Part shown: one piece after another, positions 1-6,909 of the stretch
Layout of the letters: every line of letters begins with the position of its first letter
Position numbering within the stretch: position 1 is the first letter of the stretch
DNA from: Bacteroidota bacterium
GTDB lineage: Bacteria > Bacteroidota > Bacteroidia > Cytophagales > Cyclobacteriaceae
Reading direction: 5' to 3'
NCBI GenBank assembly: GCA_023393375.1
Contig: JAEWLI010000102.1
Span: 1-64,000, forward strand
DNA length: 64,000 nt
Position numbers and translations under genes: made by a program
The notes under the pieces: generated by a model
Told to the model about the DNA's origin: nothing
What the model saw: the letters and a program-made list of their open reading frames with translations, nothing else
Database searches by the model: none

Positions 1-257
1 GGTACTGGTATTCTTCTTTCTCTTGGCCATTCTCCTTCAGCACCACGCGGCCTTCCTCGGTATGGAGGAATTTATCGGTGGTGCCTTCGTACACCAATCC
101 GCCCACATAATTTGTCGTTTTAACCACTGTGCCGTTTGTGCTCACTTTCTTTTGCAGTTTTATGCCCGTTGCTTCATACACATATTGGATAGTGCTGTCG
201 CCTTTGGTAATTAGCTTTGGTAAATTTAAATGATTGTAGGCAATACTGGTAATACAT
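1..257. repeat. Rhs-core direct repeat, copy 1
   Basis: Bases 1-257 match 2961-3217 along their whole length at roughly nine bases in ten by eye, and the last ~100 bases match 3678-3780. All three copies encode the same Rhs segment on the minus strand and diverge sharply just upstream of [10 protein letters not shown]. Such a repeated coding junction could serve homologous recombination between tip cassettes. Confidence 0.85.
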
Positions 258-277
258 TTGTTTTTAATATGCTGATA
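1..277 (-). pseudogene. Rhs/YD-repeat protein fragment, runs off the left edge
   Basis: The minus strand reads an open frame from an in-frame TGA (278-280) to the window edge. It encodes the same Rhs segment as residues 14 onward of the cassette at 1408-3246 ([16 protein letters not shown], then the [15 protein letters not shown] region). There is no ATG between the stop and the first Rhs residues, so the 5' end has been lost and replaced by unrelated AT-rich DNA. The remainder lies outside the window. It is either the start of another displaced Rhs tip cassette or the decayed end of one. I see the homology directly; loss of function is inferred from the missing start. Confidence 0.7.
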
Positions 278-349
278 TCACTCTATACTTACTTAATCAT
301 GGTAATCATTTAATCTAATCCTTAAGATCATGGTTCAGACACTCTCCGG

Positions 350-700
350 TTGCTGTTTCGTGCGGACACGAACCAGGGAGAGGGAATAACATACGCAAGG
401 AAGCAGATAAAAATGACGCAATCCGCTTTGGGGAAGGCTGTGGGTACTTCCGGTGACATTATTGGTAAGTATGAAAGGGATGAGATCAAGCCTTCTATTG
501 ATACGGCCGCCAAGATTGCCGATGCACTAAACGTAACGATTGATTTCCTGGTGAAGGATGGGGAGTACCAGAACATTGACAATGATGCCCTTAAAAGGCT
601 GAAGCTCCTTGAAAAGCTCAATCCTAAAGACAAAGATAATATCTATGCCCTGATGGACGCTTTCTTTGCCAAGTATAAAATGGATTCTCTATTACAGTGA
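350..700 (+). CDS. XRE-family helix-turn-helix regulator, N-terminus probably eroded
   Basis: Residues about 16-65 form a Cro/CI-type HTH (ARKQIKMTQSALGKAVGTSG, then IGKYERDEIKPSIDTAAKIA), followed by a helical tail. It is likely a DNA-binding transcriptional regulator. There is no ATG upstream of the HTH: the frame begins with TTG at 350 inside a 19-base element (351-369) that recurs at 3807-3825. The first residues therefore seem to be read from repeat DNA, and the native start of helix 1 has been lost. The next ATG (413) lies inside the HTH. It is on the opposite strand to the surrounding Rhs genes. Similar HTH proteins occur as orphan regulators in Bacteroidota accessory regions. Activity is doubtful. 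Confidence 0.6.
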   Translation: MLFRADTNQGEGITYARKQIKMTQSALGKAVGTSGDIIGKYERDEIKPSIDTAAKIADALNVTIDFLVKDGEYQNIDNDALKRLKLLEKLNPKDKDNIYALMDAFFAKYKMDSLLQ

Positions 701-779
701 GAAGCCCGACCATGGTTGATCAGGCATTCATTTTTAGCATTTTATTTCATTGAATTATTTGAAGTTATAAGAATTAGCA

Positions 780-1406
780 TCAATATAATTGTGTCGTATC
801 GAATTCTATTTCACCTTCTATTTCTTCATCTATCGCCTTCTGATCTATTGGAGGCATTGGTTCATGTAAAATAGAATCTGATAAGAAATCAATAATATAA
901 TTTGTAATTGTTGGATTGATCCATTCGACACTTGAAGAGTTTGCTGTATAAAGATTTATTATTCTGCCACTATGATAGCCACTATGATAGCCTCTATAAT
1001 GAACGGTGCCTAGTCCTTGTATATATATTCCAAAATCCACTAATTCTATATTTGATCTTGTTGAAACCATTAAATATTTACATGCATCAAATGTGTGCTT
1101 ATGTGTTGCTATCTTAAATGTATCTAATATTTCTATATAATTATTCTTATCTATATCAATTCGAAACCGTTTCCACTTTGACCCACTCAAAATTGAATCA
1201 CTTAAATACATCTTGCCTAAGCCAGGTACTGCATTCCAAGAGTAAAGCTTTCCGTCCTTGAAAATTAGTTTATCATACATGAGTGAATCTTGCGGATAAT
1301 AATCTCGAATAATCAAAGACCTTTCAACTTCTATTATCTTCGGGCTATTACAGTTTGTTAAATATAACATAATAGCTATAAATCCAATACATCTAAAGAA
1401 GTCCAT
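780..1406 (-). CDS. Predicted lipoprotein, candidate immunity protein for the adjacent Rhs toxin
   Basis: 208 residues. The N-terminus has a hydrophobic stretch ending in a lipobox-like LTNC (Cys 19), followed by a soluble domain of no recognised family. The start codon (1406-1404) lies one base after the stop of the Rhs cassette (1408), so the two are almost certainly co-transcribed and translationally coupled. The AT-rich composition matches the Rhs tip, not the Rhs core. Position directly after a polymorphic Rhs tip is where a cognate immunity protein is expected, and a lipoprotein would protect the periplasmic side of the cell. The immunity role is inferred from position only. Confidence 0.6.
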   Translation of the reverse strand: MDFFRCIGFIAIMLYLTNCNSPKIIEVERSLIIRDYYPQDSLMYDKLIFKDGKLYSWNAVPGLGKMYLSDSILSGSKWKRFRIDIDKNNYIEILDTFKIATHKHTFDACKYLMVSTRSNIELVDFGIYIQGLGTVHYRGYHSGYHSGRIINLYTANSSSVEWINPTITNYIIDFLSDSILHEPMPPIDQKAIDEEIEGEIEFDTTQLY

Positions 1407-1407
1407 A

Positions 1408-3246
1408 TCAATAACCTTTAAATATTATACGTTCAATTTGCTCATCTGTCAGTGCACTTCTAAAAGCTTTATTATTTAATGCTTTAAGCATTGGTCTTAT
1501 TTTTGTATAGTATACCGAACTTTGAACGAACTCTCTTCTATGTTCATTATAGCCATCAGATCTAACAGGTTCTCCTCTTTTGTACATGCTTTCTTTGGAC
1601 AACCCATGTAATAATGTTTCATGAGCATATGTGTCCACAATTTCAAGTAAAACATATGGTCTTTTATCATCAGATCTATTATCATCAATATGATATGTTA
1701 CAACCAACTTATTAATATCCTTATCTATACTTGCCTCTGTTAAACCATCTGCAAGCATATTTTTTGTTGGCTCATAATTGCTTAAATCTGTAACTTTAAA
1801 AATTGCATCTATTTCATTGGATAACTCTCCAGCTTCTTCTGCCTTTATATCTAAATCTTTTACAATCTTACCTTTTAACTCAAAACCCTTTTGTGCTCTT
1901 TGCATAATGAATTCTCTTCCTGTTTTTGTCGTAGCAAATAATTCAAAAGCTATAATTTGTGCAGTATGTTTATAATTACCATCTTCATCCTTCGCATACA
2001 AATCAGAATAATCAACGTCTCTTCCGTCTGGATCAACAAATAATATTGGATTATTAACAGTATAATTGTATGGAGACCACGAATGGTATTTATCTGCTAA
2101 GGGATCCGCAACGTGCCACCTCCCCAGCTGCGCGTCGTACATCCTGGCCCCGTAGTCGTACCAGTCCAATCCCAGTTCCTGTTGGAGTTCTTTTCCGTTG
2201 TAGAGGTACTTGTTTGTCAATACGCCTGTTAGGGTACCGGTGTTGAAAGCCATACCAAAAGGGTAGTAATCGTCCACCCGGACGATCGGACCAGAAGTGT
2301 GCTCCACTGCCATCTGATCAAAAAAGACATCGAGGGGCTCGTTGGTTTGGTTGGCCACGTAGACCATCAGGTAACCTTCTTCCTGGGGGGCGAAATCCAG
2401 CTCCATTTCCTCGAACTTGCCCAAGGCTTCTTCACTCACCTGTTTGAAGCCACCCGTCTTGTACTTCATGTCCTTGTCAAAGAAAAGATAGTTCAAATAG
2501 GCTTTGGGTATCGTGTGGTCTTTGGCGAACAAGGTAGTCTGCACCGCACTCAAAGGTGTCTGCAATGCCTGCCTCACAATAGTGGCTGCTTCCGGGGCCA
2601 TTTCTTCGGTGACGAAGGATGATGCCACTATTGCAGCCATGCCCGTGACCGTTTCCTTGGTTTTGGCTTTCATGTCGTATTTGGCAAACACGTTCATCTT
2701 AATTGTATCCCCCGGCATCACTTTTAAACTCATCGATGGTCCCATCACCCTGCTTTCAAAAGCGTTCAACCTGGCACTTGCCTTGCCACCTTCCGTTTTG
2801 TTGTTCAAGACATCCACTTGACGGGTTTCCAGGTTGCCAAAGGTTTCCCCTTCCAAAACCGCAAACTCTGGTTCCATGGTAAGCAGGTACATGCTTGTCA
2901 TTTCTTCCCTTTCGGCAGTAGTAAACGTAACCCGGACATTGCCTAGATGGTCCTTTAAATGGTACTGGTACTCTTCTTTCTCTTGGCCATTCTCCTTCAG
3001 CACCACGCGGCCTTCCTCGGTATGCAGGAATTTATCGGCGGTGCCTTCGTACACCAATGCGCCTACGTAATCTGTAGTTTTAACAACCGTGCCGTTTTTA
3101 CTCACTTTCTTTTGCAGTTTTATACCAGTTGCGTCATACACATATTGGATGGTGCTGTCGCCTTTGGTGATTAGCTTTGGTAAATTTAAATGATTGTAGG
3201 CAATATTGGTAATCCTTGTTTTTATTATGCTATTTATATCAGACAA
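1408..3246 (-). CDS. Rhs/YD-repeat core with variable C-terminal toxin-like tip
   Basis: 612 residues. About 1-100 carry the last YD-type repeats and [10 protein letters not shown]. About 110-330 is the Bacteroidota-type insert. About 335-408 is the conserved Rhs end ([31 protein letters not shown], then [10 protein letters not shown] at 399-408). Residues 409-612 are a tip of about 204 residues with HETLLH (542-547) and GYNEHRREF, resembling a metalloprotease-type site. DNA is GC-richer in the core and AT-rich after about 2090, as expected when a tip is acquired separately. There is no signal peptide and no N-terminal Rhs shell, so this is a displaced C-terminal cassette rather than a full-length secreted Rhs protein. 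A lipoprotein gene follows one base downstream. Toxin activity is inferred. Confidence 0.75.
   Translation of the reverse strand: MSDINSIIKTRITNIAYNHLNLPKLITKGDSTIQYVYDATGIKLQKKVSKNGTVVKTTDYVGALVYEGTADKFLHTEEGRVVLKENGQEKEEYQYHLKDHLGNVRVTFTTAEREEMTSMYLLTMEPEFAVLEGETFGNLETRQVDVLNNKTEGGKASARLNAFESRVMGPSMSLKVMPGDTIKMNVFAKYDMKAKTKETVTGMAAIVASSFVTEEMAPEAATIVRQALQTPLSAVQTTLFAKDHTIPKAYLNYLFFDKDMKYKTGGFKQVSEEALGKFEEMELDFAPQEEGYLMVYVANQTNEPLDVFFDQMAVEHTSGPIVRVDDYYPFGMAFNTGTLTGVLTNKYLYNGKELQQELGLDWYDYGARMYDAQLGRWHVADPLADKYHSWSPYNYTVNNPILFVDPDGRDVDYSDLYAKDEDGNYKHTAQIIAFELFATTKTGREFIMQRAQKGFELKGKIVKDLDIKAEEAGELSNEIDAIFKVTDLSNYEPTKNMLADGLTEASIDKDINKLVVTYHIDDNRSDDKRPYVLLEIVDTYAHETLLHGLSKESMYKRGEPVRSDGYNEHRREFVQSSVYYTKIRPMLKALNNKAFRSALTDEQIERIIFKGY
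2961..3217. repeat. Rhs-core direct repeat, copy 2
   Basis: This is the full-length counterpart of 1-257, embedded in the 5' part of the 612-codon Rhs cassette. It differs from copy 1 by scattered substitutions and no obvious indels. Confidence 0.85.
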
Positions 3247-3359
3247 TCAGCTTCAGACAAAAAGCCCGACCATTCTTAACCGAGCGGACTATATTGGGAC
3301 TTTCTTATCTTTACAAGGCACGCATTGCAAAAGCGCGCTAGGGGGTGTTGGGTAAATTA

Positions 3360-3509
3360 TTATAAAATAAATCTATAAATTAAAAACACAGTGAATAAAA
3401 GCCACCATATGATCACAATAATTCTATTGGTTCTTTTATTTCGAAATATTTTGACTTTCTTAAGTTGTTGATAAGGATCTTCAAATATTGATTTCCTCTG
3501 TTTGCCCAT
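3360..3509 (-). CDS. 49-residue membrane protein, candidate orphan immunity
   Basis: ATG at 3509 opens a 49-codon frame ending TAA at 3360. The protein has a basic, polar N-terminal half (IFEDPYQQLKKVKIFRNKR) and one strong membrane helix (about residues 29-48). It starts 15 bases after the Rhs fragment at 3525-3785 on the same strand, the position of an immunity gene after a tip. It resembles the 51-residue product of 4127-4282: both share F-[ED]-D-x2-[QR]-QLK-x-V-[KR]-[IV]-F-[RK]-N-x-R followed by a membrane helix. That resemblance is good evidence that both are real genes. Function is unknown. Confidence 0.55.
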   Translation of the reverse strand: MGKQRKSIFEDPYQQLKKVKIFRNKRTNRIIVIIWWLLFTVFLIYRFIL

Positions 3510-3524
3510 GACAATTATTTTTTA

Positions 3525-3785
3525 TCATCCTTGTTTATATTTCCAAATGTTGATGAACGTGTGTGTGGCACCTTGGTTATATGATATAGATACTATCGCA
3601 GGGCCAAATGGAGTAATCGATAAAGCTGCTCTATATCCACCCCATACATAATGTGCATTTATTCCATTTGAACCCATTTTAATACCCGTTGCGTCATATA
3701 CATATTGGATGTTGCTGTCACCCTTGGTGATTAGCTTTGGTAAATTTAAATGATTGTAGGTAATACTGGTAATACCTTTGTTCAA
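3525..3785 (-). pseudogene. Truncated Rhs fragment joined to a short unrelated tail
   Basis: 86 codons. Residues 4-36 repeat the Rhs segment [17 protein letters not shown]...YVYDATGIK. After that the sequence switches to about 50 residues (NAHYVWGGYRAALSITPFG...) unrelated to the Rhs core, with no DHLGN or DPDG motifs. It looks like an internal deletion that fused the repeat to the end of another tip. The ATG at 3785 gives MNKGITSI, so it could be translated. A small membrane-protein gene follows. Confidence 0.6.
3678..3780. repeat. Rhs-core direct repeat, copy 3 (short)
   Basis: About 100 bases match the ends of copies 1 (to 257) and 2 (to 3217). The copy stops where the encoded protein leaves the Rhs sequence, right after ATGIK. 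Confidence 0.8.
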
Positions 3786-3806
3786 TATCTCATTAATTGG
3801 ATTGTC

Positions 3807-3825
3807 TGCTGTTTCGTGTGGACAC
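3807..3825. repeat. 19-base element shared with 351-369
   Basis: TGCTGTTTCGTG[C/T]GGACAC occurs at 351-369 and 3807-3825 with one difference. One copy abuts the eroded XRE gene and the other lies just upstream of the Rhs fragment. Similarly, AAGCCCGACCAT occurs near 703 and near 3262. These short words mark rearrangement joints in this region. Confidence 0.55.
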
Positions 3826-3952
3826 TCAGATCTGACGGACGGTTTTTTGATTGTTTCTTCTTTATTCGGGTGTAACTTTCGGTACTGACCTAATAACAGC
3901 TATGGGGTTTAATTTGGCGGGAAACATATGAAATTATCAATTCAGAGACTTA

Positions 3953-4057
3953 TCAGCTAAATAAAATAAACAATAACATTATTATTAAACCTATAATTAA
4001 TCCGATAAAATTATATCTTCCAGCTTTTGAAAACTCATTATCATTTTTACTTTTCAT
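3953..4057 (-). CDS. 34-residue single-helix membrane peptide
   Basis: ATG at 4057 and TGA at 3953. The product starts with a charged segment (MKSKNDNEFSKAGRYN) and continues as a single hydrophobic helix to the end. There is no family assignment. It lies in a row of small minus-strand genes between the Rhs fragment and the 134-codon membrane gene, and could be a remnant or a small immunity-type peptide. Coding status rests on the well-formed start, stop and topology only. Confidence 0.35.
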   Translation of the reverse strand: MKSKNDNEFSKAGRYNFIGLIIGLIIMLLFILFS

Positions 4058-4060
4058 ATC

Positions 4061-4090
4061 AGTGTCATCCGCCTAATCTGTGATGCTGAC
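4061..4090. repeat. 30-base dispersed repeat, copy 1 of 2
   Basis: AGTGTCATCC..GATGCTGAC at 4061-4090 recurs at 4740-4769 in the same orientation with 27 of 30 bases identical. The two copies bracket the 51-codon and 134-codon genes and the tRNA-like remnant. Confidence 0.7.
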
Positions 4091-4126
4091 AAAAGGGTTT
4101 AAGGTTCAAAGTTTGACCATTACACC

Positions 4127-4282
4127 TTAAAGGTATTTGAACGCTAAATAAATTATCGTGAATACTAAAATATGCCATAAGATAGCTGTGAGTATGCTAA
4201 CCCTATTATTTTTAAACACTCTCACCTCTTTTAATTGCCTTATTGCATCATCAAAATTGAATTTATAAAAAGGTTTTGGCAT
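4127..4282 (-). CDS. 51-residue membrane protein related to the product of 3360-3509
   Basis: ATG at 4282, TAA at 4127. The N-terminal half FDDAIRQLKEVRVFKNNR aligns with FEDPYQQLKKVKIFRNKR of the 49-residue protein, and both continue into a membrane helix (here about residues 29-48). Two related small genes within 800 bases, both near Rhs fragments, suggest a family of small membrane proteins carried by this cassette region. Immunity function is a guess. Confidence 0.55.
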   Translation of the reverse strand: MPKPFYKFNFDDAIRQLKEVRVFKNNRVSILTAILWHILVFTIIYLAFKYL

Positions 4283-4300
4283 ATATCAATCCTTTTATTC

Positions 4301-4330
4301 AAGTGCGTCACGGGGTTCGAATCCCTGTTT
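4301..4330 (+). other. tRNA T-arm-like remnant
   Basis: CGGGG-TTCGAAT-CCCTG (4311-4327) is a perfect T-arm: a 5-bp stem (with one G-T pair) and the canonical TTCGAAT loop. No D-arm, anticodon arm or acceptor partner is visible in the preceding 80 bases, so it is not a working tRNA gene. Such 3' fragments are commonly left where mobile DNA integrated into a tRNA gene. It overlaps the last codons of the gene at 4308-4712. Confidence 0.4.
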
Positions 4331-4712
4331 TCTTTTTTGATTTATTTTTCTTGATACCGATAAATATCATAAACAAACCAAAGACACTCAATGAAACCAT
4401 AGATATAAATTCGTAAATTGTTTTTTCATCAGGGTACATTATTTCATTATAGTTTTTTAAGTACTTCATTTCAACTGATTCTCCAATACGATATTTATTA
4501 CAAAATGAAACCCCAATTCTTTTGGAATAAATCTTACCATTATACTTAAACTTTGCAAAATGCTTTGTTTTTGAGAATATACAACTATATGGCTTATCAA
4601 CAATGATCATATTGACAATTTGACCGCGTTGTTCAATCTGCAAATTTTCAAATTGATCCTCTAAAAATAATAATGGCCCAATAAAAAAAACTAATCCTAT
4701 AAATATTTTCAT
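4308..4712 (-). CDS. Hypothetical protein with two membrane segments
   Basis: 134 residues. A hydrophobic N-terminus (residues 2-18) precedes a domain of about 75 residues with a YNGKIYSKRIG...GESVEMKYLKNYNEIMYPDE pattern, loosely like DUF3592 proteins. A second membrane helix lies near 100-119, followed by a lysine-rich end. The final residues GIRTP are read antisense through the tRNA T-arm-like remnant, so the native C-terminus was probably changed by a rearrangement. The gene lies between the two 30-base repeats. Function unknown. Confidence 0.5.
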   Translation of the reverse strand: MKIFIGLVFFIGPLLFLEDQFENLQIEQRGQIVNMIIVDKPYSCIFSKTKHFAKFKYNGKIYSKRIGVSFCNKYRIGESVEMKYLKNYNEIMYPDEKTIYEFISMVSLSVFGLFMIFIGIKKNKSKKKTGIRTP

Positions 4713-4739
4713 TTCTATTATCTCTTAATTGGGTCTTTC

Positions 4740-4769
4740 AGTGTCATCGGTCTAATCCGTGATGCTGAC
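4740..4769. repeat. 30-base dispersed repeat, copy 2 of 2
   Basis: Same orientation as 4061-4090, with three mismatches. It sits just before a pair of palindromes at the right edge of the accessory region. Confidence 0.7.
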
Positions 4770-4778
4770 GATATGGGA

Positions 4779-4845
4779 TAGTCATACTATGACTAATAGC
4801 AGCAAATTAACGAATTGCTTATCTGTTCTGAGTCATAGTATGACT
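4779..4845. repeat. Two copies of a 15-17 base palindrome
   Basis: TAGTCATACTATGACTA (4779-4795) and AGTCATAGTATGACT (4831-4845) are each near-perfect palindromes and are inverted copies of one another. They lie between the accessory region and the end of the acetyltransferase gene. They could be operator sites for a dimeric regulator or could fold into a hairpin ending transcripts from the right. There is no T-run, so an intrinsic terminator is less likely. Confidence 0.5.
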
Positions 4846-4852
4846 AATTACT

Positions 4853-5326
4853 TCACAAATACTTGCTCCAGAAATACATGGGTGGTTTACTGTCACCATA
4901 TCCTTCCTGCCGGTACAATGTCTGTGCTACCAGATTGTCGTCTCTAACTTCCAGGGTCACCTTGCAGCAATTGGTTTCGCGTCCTGCGGCTTCTACTGCC
5001 TGCATCAGTTGACGGCCCACACCCATACCCCTGAATCCCGGTAATACCACCAGATCATGAATATTGATCAGTTTTTTGGCATAAAAGGTGGAAAAACCAA
5101 AAAAACACACTGCCAGGCCAGCCATTTTATGACCTACAGTAGCCAATAATATTAAACTGGTTGGATGTTCTTTCAATCCTTCAATTAGTTTTGATTTGAT
5201 CTCGTCAGCCATGGGTGCACTTTGTCCCATATTATCCATTGAATAAGCATCCAGCAGATCAAGGATTGCCTGGGCATGTACAGGATCATTGAGATCTGCT
5301 TTGGTAATTTCAGCTTTTGCCATCAT
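4853..5326 (-). CDS. GNAT-family N-acetyltransferase
   Basis: 157 residues with a GNAT fold. The acetyl-CoA-binding motif A is VVLPGFRGMGVGRQLMQAVE (residues about 93-112), followed by a motif B-like ending (LYRQEGYGDSKPPMYFWSKYL). It transfers an acetyl group from acetyl-CoA to an unknown amine acceptor in the cytoplasm. The start overlaps the end of the upstream sigma-54 activator gene by 17 bases, so the two form one transcript. MAKAEITKADL from the second Met is an equally good start. Substrate cannot be inferred. Confidence 0.8.
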   Translation of the reverse strand: MMAKAEITKADLNDPVHAQAILDLLDAYSMDNMGQSAPMADEIKSKLIEGLKEHPTSLILLATVGHKMAGLAVCFFGFSTFYAKKLINIHDLVVLPGFRGMGVGRQLMQAVEAAGRETNCCKVTLEVRDDNLVAQTLYRQEGYGDSKPPMYFWSKYL

Positions 5327-6860
5327 TTACTTTATATCTTCTTAAATCAATTTGGTATTTCTCTACCCTTAGCCCCATGATCCGCTCCGTGATGCCCAGA
5401 TGTTCTGCCGCCTTAGCCATATTCCCCTTGGTCATCTTCAGGGTATCCATGATCAGTTCTTTTTCTACCTTGTTGAGTATCGCAGACAATGTCCCTTTTA
5501 TGGGCGATTGTTCGTTGGGTGTCTGTAAAGTAGGTGGCAGGTGGTAACCATAGATCACATCTTCATTGCATAAAATAGAAGCCCTTTCCAGGCAATTTTC
5601 CAGCTCCCTTACATTTCCCGGCCAATGGTAGCTCATCAACATATCAATGGCCGAAGTGGAAATCCTCTTGATGTTCTTATTGTTCTTTTTATTGAATTTC
5701 GACACAAAATAATCCGCTAAAAGGGTAATATCACTCCTTCTTTCCCGAAGGGGAGGTATAAAGATAGGAAATACATTCAACCGGTAATACAAATCTTCCC
5801 GAAACTGTCCTTTTGATATTAAATCTTCCAGGTCCCTGTTTGTAGCGGTCACTACCCTAACATTTACCTGTATGGTTTCAGATCCGCCTAAACGTTCAAA
5901 TTCTTTTTCCTGCAATATCCGTAAAATCTTCACCTGGGTCGCCAATGGCAGATCCCCGATTTCATCCAGGAAGATAGTTCCTTCATGGGCTAGCTCAAAA
6001 CGTCCTTTCCGCAGTTTATCCGCTCCTGTAAAGGCACCTTTCTCATGACCAAACAACTCACTTTCGATGAGTGTTTCTGGCAAGGCAGAACAGTTAACTT
6101 TTATAAAGCTCTTGTCAGCTCGTGGACTGTTATAATGTATTGCATGGGCAAAAAGCTCCTTTCCCACACCACTTTCTCCTCTGATCAGTACCGTTGCATC
6201 TGCTGGAGCGACTTTTTCAATGAGGTTGAGCGTATTTTGCATCAGATTGGAGTTCCCGATAATGTTGGAAGTACGGAATTTATCCTTCAACTCATCGTGC
6301 AGGCGCACATTTTCTTCCTGCAAAGTCCTCAGCTCTTCCAACTCTTCCTGCCTGGCTTTTAGGGATTGAGCGATCATGGTGCCAATTACCGAGAGCAGCC
6401 TGACATCTTCATCGAGTGAAATGGATTTGCCCGCCAATTTATCGGCACTGAGGGTACCAATGACTTCCTTATCCGATTCTATGGGCACACAAATAAAAGA
6501 ATAATCATTTTTGTAACTGTTGCTACGGGCTTTTGTACGGTCCAGAAAGCGTGGATCTTCAGAAATCCTGGGTATCACTACCGGTTTGGCTGATTCCACC
6601 ACTTTTCCTATCACCCCTTCACCTATTTTATAAATCCCTCTTGCTTTTTCTTCATGGGTAAGATGAATGGCCTCCTCAATATGAATCTCCGACCGGTTTC
6701 TGTCCAAAATAGTAATGGTACCTCTTTGCAATCCCATACTATCGGCGATCAGTTTCAAGATATTGTGCAGGTCACTCCTGATGTTTTTGCTTTTATTTAA
6801 ATAAATACTGATATCAAATAATAGTGCAAGTTCCCTTACTTCATTTTTAATCCTCTCCAT
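5310..6860 (-). CDS. NifA-type sigma-54-dependent activator (GAF, AAA+, Fis HTH)
   Basis: 516 residues, the length of NifA. Residues about 20-170 are a GAF sensor domain, 170-195 a coiled linker, 196-435 the AAA+ domain with Walker A GESGVGKE (228-235), sigma-54 contact loop GAFTGA (275-280) and Walker B FLDEIGDL. The C-terminal Fis-type HTH ends in ITERIMGLRVEKYQID, which is the NifA-like style. It activates sigma-54 promoters by ATP hydrolysis in response to a GAF-bound signal or partner protein. No nitrogenase genes occur in the window and no -24/-12 promoter was recognised by eye, so the target is unknown. A partner acetyltransferase gene overlaps its end. The family assignment is firm; the nitrogen-fixation role is not. 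Confidence 0.85.
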   Translation of the reverse strand: MERIKNEVRELALLFDISIYLNKSKNIRSDLHNILKLIADSMGLQRGTITILDRNRSEIHIEEAIHLTHEEKARGIYKIGEGVIGKVVESAKPVVIPRISEDPRFLDRTKARSNSYKNDYSFICVPIESDKEVIGTLSADKLAGKSISLDEDVRLLSVIGTMIAQSLKARQEELEELRTLQEENVRLHDELKDKFRTSNIIGNSNLMQNTLNLIEKVAPADATVLIRGESGVGKELFAHAIHYNSPRADKSFIKVNCSALPETLIESELFGHEKGAFTGADKLRKGRFELAHEGTIFLDEIGDLPLATQVKILRILQEKEFERLGGSETIQVNVRVVTATNRDLEDLISKGQFREDLYYRLNVFPIFIPPLRERRSDITLLADYFVSKFNKKNNKNIKRISTSAIDMLMSYHWPGNVRELENCLERASILCNEDVIYGYHLPPTLQTPNEQSPIKGTLSAILNKVEKELIMDTLKMTKGNMAKAAEHLGITERIMGLRVEKYQIDLRRYKVNDGKS

Positions 6861-6901
6861 AGCGTTTTTGGCAAATTATTGTTATCAGGGTTTGTACGGT
6901 G

Positions 6902-6909
6902 CAAAAATA
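6902..6909 (-). promoter_or_regulatory. Putative -7 box for the NifA-type gene
   Basis: The minus strand reads TATTTTTG, matching the Bacteroidota -7 consensus TAnnTTTG, about 40 bases before the start codon at 6860. No clear -33 TTTG was seen at the expected distance. Confidence 0.4.

Noticed and set aside
328..633. Antisense frame over the XRE gene
   Set aside because: No similarity to known proteins; the plus-strand HTH is clearly the coding one.
4225..4330. Complete tRNA gene at 4225-4330
   Set aside because: Only the T-arm is present; I could not pair any preceding bases as acceptor, D or anticodon arms.
1..4850. Insertion sequence or integrase in the accessory region
   Set aside because: No transposase or integrase motif in any frame; repeats are coding Rhs copies and short words, not terminal inverted repeats.
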